From contig JBCFYV010001001.1 in NCBI GenBank assembly GCA_039000515.1, positions 15,377,243 through 15,441,242 of the forward strand: a DNA stretch of 64,000 nucleotides, read 5' to 3'. This DNA comes from Timema cristinae. Its lineage: Eukaryota > Arthropoda > Insecta > Phasmatodea > Timematidae. Within the stretch, counting starts at the first letter, position 1. Each line of letters starts with the position of its first letter. The notes under the pieces were generated by a model that saw nothing but the letters and a program-made list of their open reading frames with translations, had not been told where the DNA came from and did no database searches. A program made the translations under genes and the position numbers. Below, piece by piece: positions 13,901-23,668 of the stretch.

Positions 13901-16900
13901 AATGATTCAAATAGTTGTAGTCATCATCAAAGAAAACACCAAATTTCCTTTCTTCTTCCTTGCGTTTTTCTATTTCATCCTGAAATATTAAAAAAACATT
14001 CCCAATAAGAAGGGGTTTTTTTTCTTCCAAATTTCAAAGTGTAATTGTTCTTGAGCTTTTATAGTCTAGTTTATAATTGATGGTTTAGCTAAACAATTAA
14101 AGGTCAAAATTCAAATTTAAGAACCAAACCCTGGACTCCAGACAATTAAATGAGTGTATGAATGTATAATATAGCAAAAACTGTTACTGTAACATTTGAA
14201 CATTTATTATTTCTATTTAATAGCAAACTAAGAATTAATGTTATTTAAGAATTATGTTTATCAAGTTATCTAATATTAAAATCTAAAGGTGAAATTAAGA
14301 TTTGGATTGTAAAAGTGTGGGTTCAAACTTTTTTGTTTATCGATTAAAATTTGATTTAAATTTCTATGTTTTAAGCTAAAAACTGTGTCTTACCATATGT
14401 TTAGTCACATTGTGTTTGTAATGTATTTATTTTATATTTAAATACATTACTTTAATCATGGTACCAAACGCAATGCCTATGTAGTTCACAAACGGTAACA
14501 CATTTTTTGAATAAATATTGCATTAGGTTATACTTTCAAAAGGAATACAAATGTCTGCAAGCTGCCGATATCACTTGTAGTTAGGCTATATTTCTAATTA
14601 ATATCAGCCTATCAGTATATCATAAGTTTCTGATATGTTTATAGGCCTATCTAGTCTAGAAACGAATTTTTGAACCCTGTTTCAAATTGACAAACATTAT
14701 TTTAATTCTATTTGGTTTGTATTAACTAGTCACTGGAAAACTAGATAACACACTCAACTAGTGCTTTACTCTATATACCCACCAGTGTAGGTGTGATAAA
14801 AAGTTATTGTATGTGAATTAAAAATTAAATCTGAATTAAAATTTAAATCTCCTCTGAGCTTATATTGTTAGAAACACACCAGTGTGTGTAGGCTAAATTA
14901 TAAACTGGAGGAACCGTATAACTGCTTTAGATCAGTGGTATTCAACCTGGGGTGTACAAAGACATAGATGGGCTGTTCCACACTGGGGCACAAGTGTGGA
15001 CACTAATATTTGTGGTTAACACTTATATGGGACATTGGTGTCCGAAACTTGATTACCAACAAACTGAGTAGCATTTTACTGTTTGTTTTTAGCACTTCCA
15101 AACAGAAATTGTAGGAAGAAAATATGTATAAAAAAACACACAAGCAAACTCTGCTTGTCTCTGTCATCAGCTAGAGAAAGGATTGTTCTACACTTTACTT
15201 GAGGATTTGAATTCATCCTAAATGACAGGGCGACTTTCCATTTCACTTATAAAATCTTCTGTGTTAATTTAATCTGAACTCATGGTTAGAAATATAAAAT
15301 CAGCAGTGTGCTTGACTTAAAATTAAACAAATGACTGCTTTCTGGTAATCGGCAGAACTACAAACAGTGTCTATCATTTATGTCCCAGTGTGAGTGCTCC
15401 AATGAACTTATGTATCTCAAGAGGTGACTCGCCCGGACACAGTGTCATAGCGCAGACAATGTGAACAGTTCACATACTGACAGTATCCCAGTGTGAAAAG
15501 TTCCATTCAATCTAAAGTATTTTAAGACCAGATACAAGCGTAAAAAGGCCTTAGTGGGTAAGTAAAATTAAAAAAAATTATATATAGGCTAGGTTATAGA
15601 ATATGTTTAACTTAAAAGGACATGAAATACAATTTTTTCTAGGTGGAGGAGGGGGAGGGGGGGATTTAAGAGTGGGCCAGGCCAGAAAATTTTGCTATAG
15701 TCTACCTTAAATCAATAAACATTTTTATTTATATTTATGGACTCCTATGGGCAAGTTCAACAAATTCAAGGGGGGGTCTGGACACTCCTAAACCTTTGAT
15801 AGCTTACACTAAGCACTAACAACTTTGAGGGTATAAAGGTGAGGAGAAATAATTTCTGGGGGCACGCGGATAAAAAAAAGGTTGAATACCAATGGTCTAG
15901 TTCACAAGTCTAAGGATGCTGTTCTTGTACCTTGCTTTGTTTCTCTCCTGTAGGTACCAGCACATGTTGCGGGGCCGTCTCATCAGTCACTAGGGGGTCT
16001 TGCTGACTGCGGTGGACAAGACTGAAAGTGATGGAATTCTTATGGTCAATAAATTTCTTCTTACCACGAGCTTTCGGCTAGAAGAGAAAACATTACATCA
16101 TCACACGTGAAATTGTTACTTAACAACACAAATCTAAACCATGGATGAAATTTGATGCACCATACAGCTGTGGTGGTCACTCATGACCTGAGGGAGAAAA
16201 TATTGATACAGTTAGGTACAGTAACACTAAATAGGTAAATATAATGTACTTCTTTCGCAGGTCCCAGTTACTTAAATAAAAGTAGGCCTACCTTATTTAA
16301 TGGGTTATATCCTTTCTTACATAGCTAATATAAATTTAAATAAATTTATTTGATTGAATTATGGGAGCTTGTGGGCTGCTCTGCTTGATGTGACAGTTAA
16401 GGCCTACTAGTACATTTTTATTTCCCATTCAGTAGCAAACTTACCCTTTAAGACCAATTCACACACAATAACTCACTTTATTATTGTGTGTGCTTAAGGT
16501 ACAGTAGGCCAAATAGTTAATCAGGGGCGGGGAAGGAATCGTTCCTAGGGAACTTTGTCTAAGAACCTTATCAAATAATTAACTGTATTTACTTAATATA
16601 ATAGACAACTCAACAAAAAGTCCAGATGTAAACATGTTATCGTATAAGGACATTGTGGTTTAAATCTATGATCATCTTAATATAATATGTAAACATATAG
16701 TACTACAAAAGTCAAATCGTTATTTGTAAATATTAAATGAGATTATAATTTATTAGCAAATGAAACAATAGCAAGGTTAAATCAAGTCGGCCGAGTGATT
16801 ACTGCAATGAAGGTTACCACTAACTAAAATAATTCAACCCGCTGGGGTGGCTTCATAATCGAAGGCGCTACTCTCATAGAAGACTAGACTGCTGATGATG

Positions 16901-17635
16901 GGGAGATCAAGATTCATATCTAGTCTGGGTGTACTGAGGGTGGGTTTTACAAAATAGTTTTCCACTCTGCCTCAACACACTTTTCCTATAACTATAACAT
17001 TCCTAATCCCAGAGCCATTAGCATAATTAGTGGGCTACATAAGCATATAATCCAAACAGGTAATAAGACACGGTTCTTGAAAAATATATAAATTATTATT
17101 ATTTCGCCTTAAAATATAATTCCATTAATTTATTTTAATATTTGACTCCGTCACTTGGTTTTAAAATGGTCGCTATAACAGAGGTTTTTTTAAAAGTTAT
17201 TTTGAGTGAAGTATCATTGAATTCACCACATTTTTGTGGGTTTAATTTGCTAGTAAAATTTTTGTGATTTTAGGGTTAAGAAAAAAATTGACTAAATGGT
17301 ATGGATCTTGGGTTTCATCCCCCAGCTTGTGTATTATAGTATACGTGAAACAATCCTAGCACATTCAATCACATTTTAAATTAAGATTACTTGAGCACTC
17401 AAGAAAATGTTAGCTAATATTGAACACGTATTTAAATTAGGTTTCCCAATGCAACTTTTTATTTTTATTTTGAGGTTCATATTAATTATTACTGTGATCG
17501 TTGGAAAAGTATACTAATTTACAAAACTAATTTTAAGCTTGACTTTTTGAAAGGCTGTTTATAAATGTGCAGACGCCACTATGTCACAGATGATATTTAT
17601 TTATTTATGACACTATTCAAATAAAAGCTTACCAT
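1825..17635 (-). CDS. LTV1: LTV1 homologue, 40S ribosomal subunit biogenesis factor (gene span)
   Basis: LTV1 is a nuclear and cytoplasmic assembly factor. In other eukaryotes it rides on pre-40S particles with Enp1 and Rps3 and is released by casein-kinase phosphorylation during late maturation and export. Eight coding exons were joined by eye on the minus strand. They give 482 residues after a proposed initiator Met, close to the usual length of about 475. Conserved blocks appear in order: an N-terminal basic block, VHRSQQDP, FGVFFDDDYNYL, LPSSVFAS, DPDVVAALDDDFDFD, an acidic stretch, ETKSRFTNYSLSSSVIRRN, DDAEIGALD, STYSNLYNHPQLI, RISRKTGVPL and a basic RRLERKANTLAFK tail. All exon phases agree and no in-frame stop was found. 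Introns are 1.5-3 kb and full of transposable elements. The initiator exon is the least certain part. Confidence 0.93.
3180..3432 (-). repeat. tRNA-derived SINE, family C
   Basis: The minus strand has a polymerase III-like head, a B-box-like GGGTTTGATTCCCAGCATGG, then 'tttaccctttcac..tgataaattaatg' and CTGGATGCTGTGCCTGTCCT, with a long tail toward 3180. The same order of blocks is seen near 8062, 10366, 13600, 35645 and 55702. Confidence 0.75.
4726..4971 (-). CDS. LTV1: LTV1 coding exon
   Basis: 246 bases in phase 0 between a TTCAAG acceptor and a GTAGGA donor. It encodes the conserved IPRRIRISRKTGVPLDV block, followed by a charged linker ending in RRERKKALKEYRK. The open frame continues a little past the donor, but homology stops there and resumes at 1938. 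Confidence 0.9.
6240..6335. repeat. Fragment of the CAGGGTGKCTAC TIR family
   Basis: Contains CAGTGTCCAGCC and a CCCTGACTTTTCCAGGTTTT-like core shared with the elements at 7298-7705 and 11699-12018. The other end was not found, so it is probably truncated. It lies in an LTV1 intron. Confidence 0.4.
6371..6468 (-). repeat. 66-bp tandem duplication of an LTV1 exon/intron boundary
   Basis: The 32-base block at 6437-6468 (exon 3' end, NLYNHPQLIEE) recurs at 6371-6402 inside the following intron with about two mismatches, giving a period of 66 bases (22 codons). Reading through the GTATGT donor stays open across the second copy (SHPQLIEES) before a stop. Confidence 0.8.
6431..6730 (-). CDS. LTV1: LTV1 coding exon
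   Basis: 300 bases in phase 0 between a TCACAG acceptor and a GTATGT donor. It encodes MFAGYDDAEIGALD at its start, an acidic middle, and DCESILSTYSNLYNHPQLI near its end, all diagnostic of LTV1. The exon tail is tandemly duplicated just inside the downstream intron. Confidence 0.9.
7298..7705. mobile_element. Small TIR element with 5-bp target duplication
   Basis: The ends are inverted repeats, CATGGTGTCTACT on the left and CAGGGTGTCTACTA on the right when read inward. The inside is rich in TTCCCGAC/TTCCCTGATT blocks and has no coding capacity (about 408 bp). TTAAA flanks both ends. Related to 11699-12018, which also has a 5-bp flank. Non-autonomous DNA transposon; superfamily not assigned. 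Confidence 0.65.
8062..8262 (+). repeat. tRNA-derived SINE, family C
   Basis: Reads 'ctcagtcggtaacgtgtctg', a B-box-like GGTTAGATTCTCGGCATGG, 'tggtgaaatgtgggtttacc', then CTGGATGTTGTGCCTGTCCT. In antisense orientation inside an LTV1 intron. Confidence 0.78.
8625..8882 (-). CDS. LTV1: LTV1 coding exon
   Basis: 258 bases in phase 0 between TAG at 8883-8885 and a GTGAGT donor. It encodes a serine- and acid-rich stretch (SDEEEDDDDD), then EETKSRFTNYSLSSSVIRRN and LLDNRFEH, a signature block of LTV1. The acceptor was chosen because it keeps the phase set by the upstream exon. Confidence 0.88.
8910..9020. repeat. Short palindrome-ended repeat (GTGAAG...GAAGCTTCACC)
   Basis: Begins GTGTGTGAAG and ends ATGAAGCTTCACC. 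A similar piece lies at about 2065-2170 (GTGTGAAGCTTCG...AAAGCTTCACC), and a weaker one near 12163-12260. No coding content; perhaps a very small TIR element. Confidence 0.35.
9310..9443 (-). CDS. LTV1: LTV1 coding exon
   Basis: 134 bases: enters in phase 1 after a TTTCAG acceptor and leaves in phase 0 at GTAAAG. It encodes LDLDPDVVAALDDDFDFD and LEDDFIQLAN, the central acidic motif of LTV1. A GTTAGT donor four bases earlier would put a stop at the start of the next exon, so it was rejected. Too short to stand out as an open frame on its own. Confidence 0.88.
10366..10590 (+). repeat. tRNA-derived SINE, family C
   Basis: Head 'aactcagttgatataatgtctg', B-box-like AAGTTCAATTCTCGACATGG, body 'ggtgaaatgtgggtttaccctttca' and 'ctggatgctgtgcctgtcct'. 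Lies in an LTV1 intron, opposite to the gene. Confidence 0.75.
10981..11143 (+). repeat. SINE family B, 5'-truncated
   Basis: Starts mid-body (CTTGTGAATGTGAGGAATGC) and runs through 'ccaccgtggttcggattccacgtt' to the shared tail AACCCGAACGGGTAGTAAGA and a TAATAATA end. It lacks the tRNA-like head of the full copy at 20843-21130. Confidence 0.8.
11571..11658 (-). CDS. LTV1: LTV1 coding exon
   Basis: 88 bases between a TTCCAG acceptor and a GTATGA donor, entering in phase 0 and leaving in phase 1. It encodes LPSSVFAS, EEDVGLLN and AAPRSG, matching the LTV1 region before the central acidic motif. Confidence 0.87.
11699..12018. mobile_element. Small TIR element with 5-bp target duplication
   Basis: Left end CAGGGTGGCTAC, right end GTAGCCAGCATG (inverted with two mismatches), flanked by TATCT on both sides. 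The interior has CCCTGCCATTTCCAGGTTTT blocks like those at 6240 and 7298. About 320 bp, non-coding, in an LTV1 intron. Confidence 0.65.
13272..13528 (+). repeat. SINE family B
   Basis: Contains the tRNA-like B region GGGGTTCAATCCTTGGTCCC, 'cacagatttatctgatt', the CCGTGGTTCGGATCCCACG body and the shared tail AACCCGAACGGGTAGTAAGA followed by taataat. The 5' few bases are less clear. Confidence 0.8.
13568..13782 (-). repeat. tRNA-derived SINE, family C (diverged)
   Basis: Read on the minus strand: 'gctaagggtccccacttcaattcctgacatgg', then a diverged body with 'tcacagtgatgaattaata'. Several mismatches to the other family C copies, so it is probably old. Confidence 0.55.
13818..13979 (-). CDS. LTV1: LTV1 coding exon
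   Basis: 162 bases in phase 0 between a TTTCAG acceptor and a GTAAGG donor. It encodes a basic helix (EIEKRKEEERK) then FGVFFDDDYNYLNHL, the best-conserved LTV1 signature. It joins directly to the exon at 11571-11658; the linker between them is shorter than in the human protein. Confidence 0.9.
14933..15894. mobile_element. hAT-like non-autonomous element
   Basis: Left end CAGTGGTATTCAACCTGGGG and right end (inward) CATTGGTATTCAACCTTTTT are inverted repeats of the CAGTGGTNTTCAACC type typical of hAT elements. Flanking octamers CTTTAGAT and GTCTAGTT match at 5 of 8. About 960 bp with no transposase frame. A shorter relative is at 27833-28140. Confidence 0.6.
15931..16077 (-). CDS. LTV1: LTV1 N-terminal coding exon
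   Basis: 147 bases in phase 0 after a TTCTAG acceptor, ending at GTACAAG. It encodes PKARGKKKFIDHKNS and SLVHRSQQDPLVTDETAPQ, the conserved N terminus of LTV1. There is no Met in it, so the initiator must lie in an upstream exon. Confidence 0.88.
16838..17085 (+). repeat. SINE family A (diverged)
   Basis: tRNA-like head 'gctggggtggcttcataatcgaagg', 'gactagactgctgatgatggggagat', then the 'ttcctaatccc..agccattagcataatta' body and an AATCCAAACAGGTAATAAGA tail, the family A order of blocks. Confidence 0.7.
17633..17635 (-). CDS. LTV1: Candidate LTV1 initiator ATG just before a splice donor
   Basis: The minus strand reads AAATAATG followed at once by GTAAGC, a good donor. That would give a one-codon phase 0 first coding exon, exactly what exon 15931-16077 (starting Pro-Lys-Ala) needs to make an MPKA start. 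It was chosen as the best ATG-donor pair within about 2 kb upstream. Transcript evidence is needed; weak on its own. Confidence 0.3.
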
Positions 17636-17639
17636 TATT

Positions 17640-19040
17640 TGGTTGATAAATAAACAAGTCTAGAATTGTTATTTCTTGGTATCTACTTATTTTAAATAAC
17701 TTAAGGTTAATATTTGTTATTTAGGTTATATACCACGCTATAGGTTGTTTGGTCAGAGACTATTATTATAATGCCTCACAGATCACATCAAAGATAAAAG
17801 TATACTACATTACTCCATTTATCTCTACGGATGGATATCTGTAGCTGGAGTTTTCAAGCTGTAGTTTACATACTATTGTGTAGGAGAGAAGGAAACTTAG
17901 GGAAATAATTTTTTCTCTTACACACATACAAGGTATTGTGGAATTTTGACATCGTTTACTAATTAATAAAATTGAGTACATCAATGTGTGATCAGTTAAA
18001 TGTAATAAATGTATGTGTTAATAAAAGTTTTTAAGATCACAACAAAGTTCTAAACTGGTATATTTTTCCTTTAAATAAGTTGATGGAAGCTAATATATAC
18101 TATGATATTTGAAAGAAGCTTGTCTTTGAAGGTTTGTTTTTTATCTTATAGGTATCAGAATTCAACAGTATATTATTAATTTAGGTAGGATAAAATACAG
18201 TGCATAAGATAGTTTCTACTCCATTTCTAGATGGCCGTTTATCCAATCAAAATACCACTACAAAGTAGGATTCAGGTACTAAATAAAGCCTTAAAGAGCG
18301 GGATTCTTACAAAAATCAAGGTATAGTAAATATGATACTTCCTACAAGCCTACAACATAAATTATCATTTGAACTAAGACTTCTCTACAAAGTTTGTCAT
18401 TCAAACAAATGTAATTAAGTTTTTAGATACCGTAGGTACTTTGTTTCATTGTAATTATTGAACTTTCAATAAATAGTTTCTGAAAGCAATATACAAGATA
18501 AGAGCCAACTTCAAATACATTGCAATACAATACTTCCTTCAAGCCTATAACCTAAATGAACTTTTTAAAGCAAGACAACTATACAAAGTTTGTCATTCAA
18601 ACAAATGTAATCAAGATTTAAGATACCTTATTTCATTATATTTATCAAACTTTCAACATATGGTTTCTGAAACCAATATACAAGCTAATAGTTGACTTTA
18701 AATATATTGTAGTCTTGGCAGAATCTAAACAACATAAATAGGCCTAATAGCTACACATTTAAATATATTAAAGATGTTATTCGTATTTGCACAGTATTAC
18801 CTGTAAAACTGAAGTGTATATCCTTTAATGTATATGTTTCTTAAGCCAAGTGTGGTATAATACTTAGCTAATTTCAAACAATAACACTTTTACTACCCAG
18901 AGGTATGCTTTTGCATAAGAATATTGAAAGAACCCGTTTAATCTGTCACCTCACAATCAATCAGACGACAAACTTGAGCGTCACGTTTTGGTCCTTTGCA
19001 AGAGGTGTGTTTATGTATATCCAGTATAGTATAGAGATCA
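17640..19040. other. Intergenic with a 190-bp tandem duplication at 18325-18715
   Basis: AT-rich, upstream of the proposed LTV1 start. The only structure seen is a direct duplication: about 18325-18520 and 18525-18715 share 'cttcctacaagcct', 'acaaagtttgtcattcaaac', 'aaatgtaat' and 'gtttctgaaa..aatatacaa' in the same order at a spacing of about 190 bases. No gene is seen. Confidence 0.6.
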
Positions 19041-19050
19041 CTGCATTACT

Positions 19051-19806
19051 CTAGCTCTCGAGCCAATTATTTACTGCTTCAAAAAGCATGTTTTTACTGC
19101 TAGAAAATAGACCCAATAATAATTGATGGGAGGTGGCTACATGCGTTGTAAATTTCCTGCGTCAGTCCGAAAAACGCAGTAATTTCAAGGTCTTACTGCC
19201 TGAGAATAGGGTTGGTTCCATTTTACTAGCAGTAACTTGTCGCTTTTCTCTGGCTCCACACGCGTATGTATTACTGCCCACGGCTGTCTGCATCGACTAC
19301 GTAGTTAATTTTCATGCTTAAGTTTAATTTTGAATTTTTCCATAGTTTTGTAAGGTGTTTATTTGTTAATTTGCATAGTTTGTTTAGTTTATGCACATTA
19401 ATATTTAGACTAGGTAGGTAGATATATATAGTGTCAAACTTAAACATACCTAAGTGCGTCATGGAATGTGACAGTGAACTCATAATAATTGAAGTTCAAA
19501 GATATCCACAACTATATGATAGTGTGGATAAAAGTTACAAAAATAGAAATGCCAAAATTGATGCAATATTAAAATAAACCTATTGAAATATTATGAGAAA
19601 CATGCCATATTTTTGTGATTTGTTCTGTTAATGAACAGCACAGTGAAAAGGTACACGGGAAGCCATCCCACAGCTGCGTAGCAGTTATTTTGCCACTTGT
19701 CTAAACGCAGGAATTTTACTGCATGCGTAGCCAGCTTGGAATAGGAGCCATTCTAGCCGTGAAAACCCGCTCTTTTAAGCAGTAAATTCACGCCTGTGGA
19801 GCCCTG
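19051..19806. mobile_element. hAT-like non-autonomous element with ACTGC-rich ends
   Basis: The right end read inward starts CAGGGCTCCACAGGCGTGAA, of hAT type. The left end aligns weakly in its first bases, then shares TTTACTGCTT.AAA.AGC. Many ACTGC/GCAGT motifs lie near both ends. Flanks GCATTACT and GCCTCACT match at 6 of 8, fitting an old 8-bp target duplication. About 755 bp; the small frame at 19133-19321 is not a gene. Confidence 0.55.
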
Positions 19807-19814
19807 GCCTCACT

Positions 19815-20842
19815 CTTATGAAAAAGAATCGCCAACTGTCTCTTCTCTAAGCCATAAACAAAGGGGGTAATAGAATAAAAAAACAAACAGCTGATGAGTA
19901 TTAAAAAGTCATATATATATTACGATTGGCAGAAAAATTATTTTAGTCTAACTAGATCGAATGGTCCTATTTATAATCTGACTATCAATACTGCTATTTG
20001 GTGTAGGTATAGCTGCTATCGATCTAACTAACAGATTTTCCCCGTGTTCTATTAATTTAAAACCATATCGTAGACCCTATTAATTGTGATTAAAATTGTT
20101 TACTATGTTAAATATTTATAGTGAATGAAAATAAAAACGAAATAAGCAAGTATTTTAGATTACTTAATTCAAGCAAGTTTACTACTAAAAGTGCAAGCAA
20201 CTTAAATTTTACAACCCATCAACTAATTATTTTGAACGTTCAAAGTTGACTTCATGCTCAGAAGCCAAAGATAAACCGACCTTTTCCTTTGTTTATGCCC
20301 TAAACATGTATGTTTATTGGGTTAAAAGTATAACTTATATTCGGTCTAATTAACTAAAAAATCCCTAATTACCAGTATATTATTATTATTCGAACTCGAC
20401 TTTTATCATAAAATAAAAGACAAACTCAGACTTTACCCCGAATATTTAAATTTACTTTATTCTGATTTATGTTTTGCTTATTGTTATCCTTTTTCAATAC
20501 TTATGCTTTTACTACTCTCAGATTATTTATTTATTATTTTTATCATCTATCATTAATAATTATTTCCTATTTTTTTTAATTGTTCATAAGTATGTATCAT
20601 TATTTAGCTATTATTTTGTTACTATACGTGCTTTTATGGTACTTGTGTGCTTTTTAGTGCTGGCCTGTCATAGCTCTCACTACTGTTGGACAGCACTATG
20701 ATAAATGAAAATGAAATTATTATATGAGAAGATTTAATATATATAATATCATATAGTAAAATAACCACTAGTCGATGCTTAACGTGGACTTCATATTATC
20801 TTTAATTATTGATTATTGAGTCAGTGAGGTTTATTTGTTGTT
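19815..20842. other. Intergenic, nothing recognised
   Basis: AT-rich sequence with a few short frames of no coding character (the one near 20474-20701 is a low-complexity hydrophobic frame). No repeat family from the rest of the window was recognised here. Confidence 0.5.
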
Positions 20843-21130
20843 GGGGTGACCTGGTGGTCTAGAGGTAAGGTGTCAAACCTCTGTGCTGGGGGTCCGGGGT
20901 TCAATCCTCGGTCCCGGCACAGATTTATCTGATTACCAAACCTTTCCTTCACCTCTGACCAGACATCTTGTGAATGTAGGGAATACCAGGTCTCCACCGT
21001 GGTTCGGATTCCACGATAAACTGTTGGTCCTCCATTTCATCTCACAATCACCCTACCATTACACATTAGCGTAAGTGCGTATAACCCGAACGGGTAGTAA
21101 GACGCGGTGCTAATAATAATAATAATAATA
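20843..21130 (+). repeat. SINE family B, full-length copy
   Basis: tRNA-like head GGTGACCTGGTGGTCTAGAG (A box) and GGGGTTCAATCCTCGGTCCC (B box), then 'cacagatttatctgattaccaaacc', 'ccaccgtggttcggattccacg', 'cctccatttcatctcacaatcaccc', and the shared tail AACCCGAACGGGTAGTAAGA running into (TAA)n. About 285 bp. Best reference copy of this family in the window. Confidence 0.88.
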
Positions 21131-21720
21131 TTTGTTTTTGTTTTTGTTTTGTAATAAGGCTGTACTAGTAAATATAGTTATGGAATGGTTCTTATTGTTA
21201 CATACCCGAAAGACACCGCGTGTAGGTGACAATACAATAGTCAATTTGTTATTTCCGGGCCAGGGGAGTTTGATTAGCAGGCTCACATTCTTATTGCCAT
21301 ATCATTATCCGGTCGGGGAATTTTTTATTTGCCGAGCCCTTTTATTACTGCCATCTGGTCAAGGAATTTTAATTGTCAGCCCCCTTTGCTCGCTGCCATG
21401 CCATATTCCTCGTGTGGCTGTCTATTTTGAAAGGACTTTCTTGTTTACAATGTTAGCCACCATTCCTTCCGGCACCATTCACCAGGCTGCTCTGTGAGCT
21501 CACGCTGGAGCCTATAGCTGGCCATGGGATAAGCAGTTTTCCCTTTCTTAAAGGACTTGCCCAGAGATTTAAAGATGTTCATTACAAAGCATACTTTCAG
21601 GGGAAACTGGATTCTCTTGAACTCTATGGGGTAATCTGAAGTAATGAGGCAATGCAAGGTATGAATAATGTTTCCCCACAACTACACCTTGTGAAGATTG
21701 TAATATTACCTCACACTATT
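21131..21720. other. Unassigned sequence between a SINE and a LINE fragment
   Basis: Less AT-rich than its surroundings, with short open frames on both strands (21132-21497 plus, 21445-21681 minus), neither of which shows a recognisable domain. Possibly part of the decayed retroelement that follows. Confidence 0.4.
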
Positions 21721-21729
21721 TTGTAGTTT

Positions 21730-22450
21730 GGTTTAATTATTTATAGCCGTAGGTGTGTGGTGGTTGCCCTTCCCTAATCTCTTGCATTACCCTAATAGCA
21801 TAATTTAAGGTTCGATTATAAATTAATGGGGAAAGTGTAGCTCCTTGTTTCTATTCATTATGTATTTAAAGAATCTGATAAGTGACATCCAATCTGTACG
21901 CTGCCACGCGTATCAGTCAAACATAAATCAATTAGCTTGACAAGTTTTTTGGCTAGCCCAAACTTAGCTAAAATTTAATATAATTTGTTTATTTCAACTG
22001 AATCATAGGCCTTTTAAAACATATGTATATTGTATTCACACATAATTTAATTTTTTGCCAAGTAAAAATCTGATCCATTGTTGATCTATTTCGTCGAAAT
22101 CCACATGGGGGATCACCAATTATTTCCTCTAAACATGGCGTCAATTCCATTAACATTATTTTAGATATAATTTTATAATATGTTGTTAGTAGTGAGATAT
22201 CTCTATAGTTATTACACTATGTTTTGAAAATGGGTATTTAATACCTTCCTTCCATTCTTGGGGTAGTAACTCATGGTTCCATATTGAACATAACAGTTTA
22301 TGAATTTCTTATTCTAATATTTCACCACCTCCCTTATTATTTCTGACGGAATTGAGTTAAAACCTGACGATTTATCTATATAAATACCAAATTTACTAAC
22401 TATCTGATATATATTGTAGTCCAATTTTTCCTGCATACTCCAGCATATGA
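21730..22450 (-). pseudogene. Decayed non-LTR retrotransposon reverse transcriptase
   Basis: On the minus strand, broken frames give LLPQEWKEGIKYP, ISLLTTYYKIISKIMLMELT, EEIIGDPPCGFRRNRSTMDQ and, further on, LIDLCLTDT..VQIGCHLSD. These are in the order of LINE reverse-transcriptase motifs (PxxWK, YRGISLL, GFRxxRST). Stops and frameshifts are frequent, so it is dead. The clade cannot be assigned with confidence. Confidence 0.8.
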
Positions 22451-22904
22451 CAAGAGGGGAATGATGATCGCCTGTTTTGCGTTACTAAACCAACCGCTAT
22501 CGCAGCATCTCTTCATGAAGTGAATTCTACCACGTAGTTTATAAATCAATTTTGTTACAATATGATCTATCGATTAGTCTTTTCGTTGTAAAGCTTTATT
22601 TGTCTGTTCAATGCAATATAGAATTATATCCCATACAGAAACAGTACAGACAAATCTATAGCTAATGTGTAACAGCAAACCTTTTTACATTTGTTACAAC
22701 TTACGGATATGATCAATTATTTACAATCGTTTTGAATCCTTTCTTTACTTCTGATTATTTTAAACACAGCTAATTTATTTCTTTGCCCTTTTATGACCCC
22801 CTCATATCAAAAAAATTTTAAGTAAGAATTTAAAAGACTTAATAAAAATAAATTCCATCGTGTATATGCACAGTACCAATATAATTGCTCATTGATGGCG
22901 TTTT

Positions 22905-23118
22905 ATTTAGCACCGCCTCATAATACCCGTTTGGGTTATACTCTAATGGTTTTAGGGATTGGGATTGTTATATTTAGAAGAAGTGTATCTGCATTTGCGT
23001 GGACGGAGAGTGGAAAACCATTTTGTATAAAACCAACCTTTGTACACACGACTGAGATTCGAACCTAGATATTTCCGTCATCGGCAGTCTAGCTTACTAC
23101 AAGAGTAGCGCTTTAGAC
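22905..23118 (-). repeat. SINE family A
   Basis: Begins with 'agcaccgcctcataatacccgtttgggttata', the reverse of the shared tail, then 'attgggattg', 'gcatttgcgtggacgg' and the B-box region 'gagattcgaacc'. Lies head-to-head with the next copy. Confidence 0.8.
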
Positions 23119-23121
23119 ACA

Positions 23122-23318
23122 TACTTCGGTGGTCGCGTGATCTAACGTACTATTCTAGAGTTGGACTAGACTGCCAAAGTCGGAGAGAACAAAGTTTGAC
23201 CCCAGTCGGGTGCATTTACTCTTAATTAAACTTTCCTAATCCCTAACCCATTAGTGTAATTAGTATATAGGCGTATAACCTGAACGGATAGTAAGACGTA
23301 GTGTTAAAAAAAAGTGCC
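23122..23318 (+). repeat. SINE family A
   Basis: Head 'ttcggtggtcgcgtgatctaacg', 'gactagactgccaaagtcgg', B-box-like 'agtttgaccccagtcggg', the 'cctaatccctaacccattagtgtaatta' body, tail AACCTGAACGGATAGTAAGA and A-rich end. Confidence 0.8.
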
Positions 23319-23426
23319 TTAGACCATTCGACCACCAAAACGGGTTCTGGATCAATTGTTTATGTAGCTTGGACACCATCTGTATCATAAGTCAAAATCA
23401 GCCTAGTTATTATTATTATTTTTAGC

Positions 23427-23668
23427 ACCGCATCTTACTACCCGTTCGGGTTATAAGCTTTAAGTACTAATTACGCTAATGGATTAGGAATTGGGAAGGT
23501 TGAATCAGAGGAAGTGAACCCGCATTTGCGTGGAGGGAAAGGGGAAAACCATTTAGGAACACCCCCCCCCCCCCAGTTCACCCGACCGAGATTCGAACCT
23601 CGATCTCCCCGTCCTCAGCAGTCGAGCTCAACACGACTATCGCGTTAGCCAACTACGCCACCGAGGTG
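23427..23668 (-). repeat. SINE family A, young-looking subfamily
   Basis: Reverse of tail 'agcaccgcatcttactacccgttcgggtta', 'taattacgctaatggatta', 'cccgcatttgcgtgga', B box 'gagattcgaacctcgatctcc', head 'cgcgttagccaactacgccaccgagg'. Very close to the copy at 63454-63698. Confidence 0.85.

Noticed and set aside
15931..15965. Suspected frameshift at the end of the LTV1 N-terminal exon (an alternative frame reads ERNKAR)
   Set aside because: The undisturbed frame (VPTGEKQSK) joins the next exon in phase and aligns with the usual LTV1 spacing, so no lesion is needed.
20474..20701. Hydrophobic 75-codon frame as a small membrane protein
   Set aside because: It lies in AT-rich low-complexity DNA, and its composition is what T-rich sequence gives in that frame; no other support.
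21132..21681. Overlapping frames of 121 and 78 codons as genes
   Set aside because: Neither shows a domain. They lie between a SINE and a decayed LINE and are probably repeat-derived.
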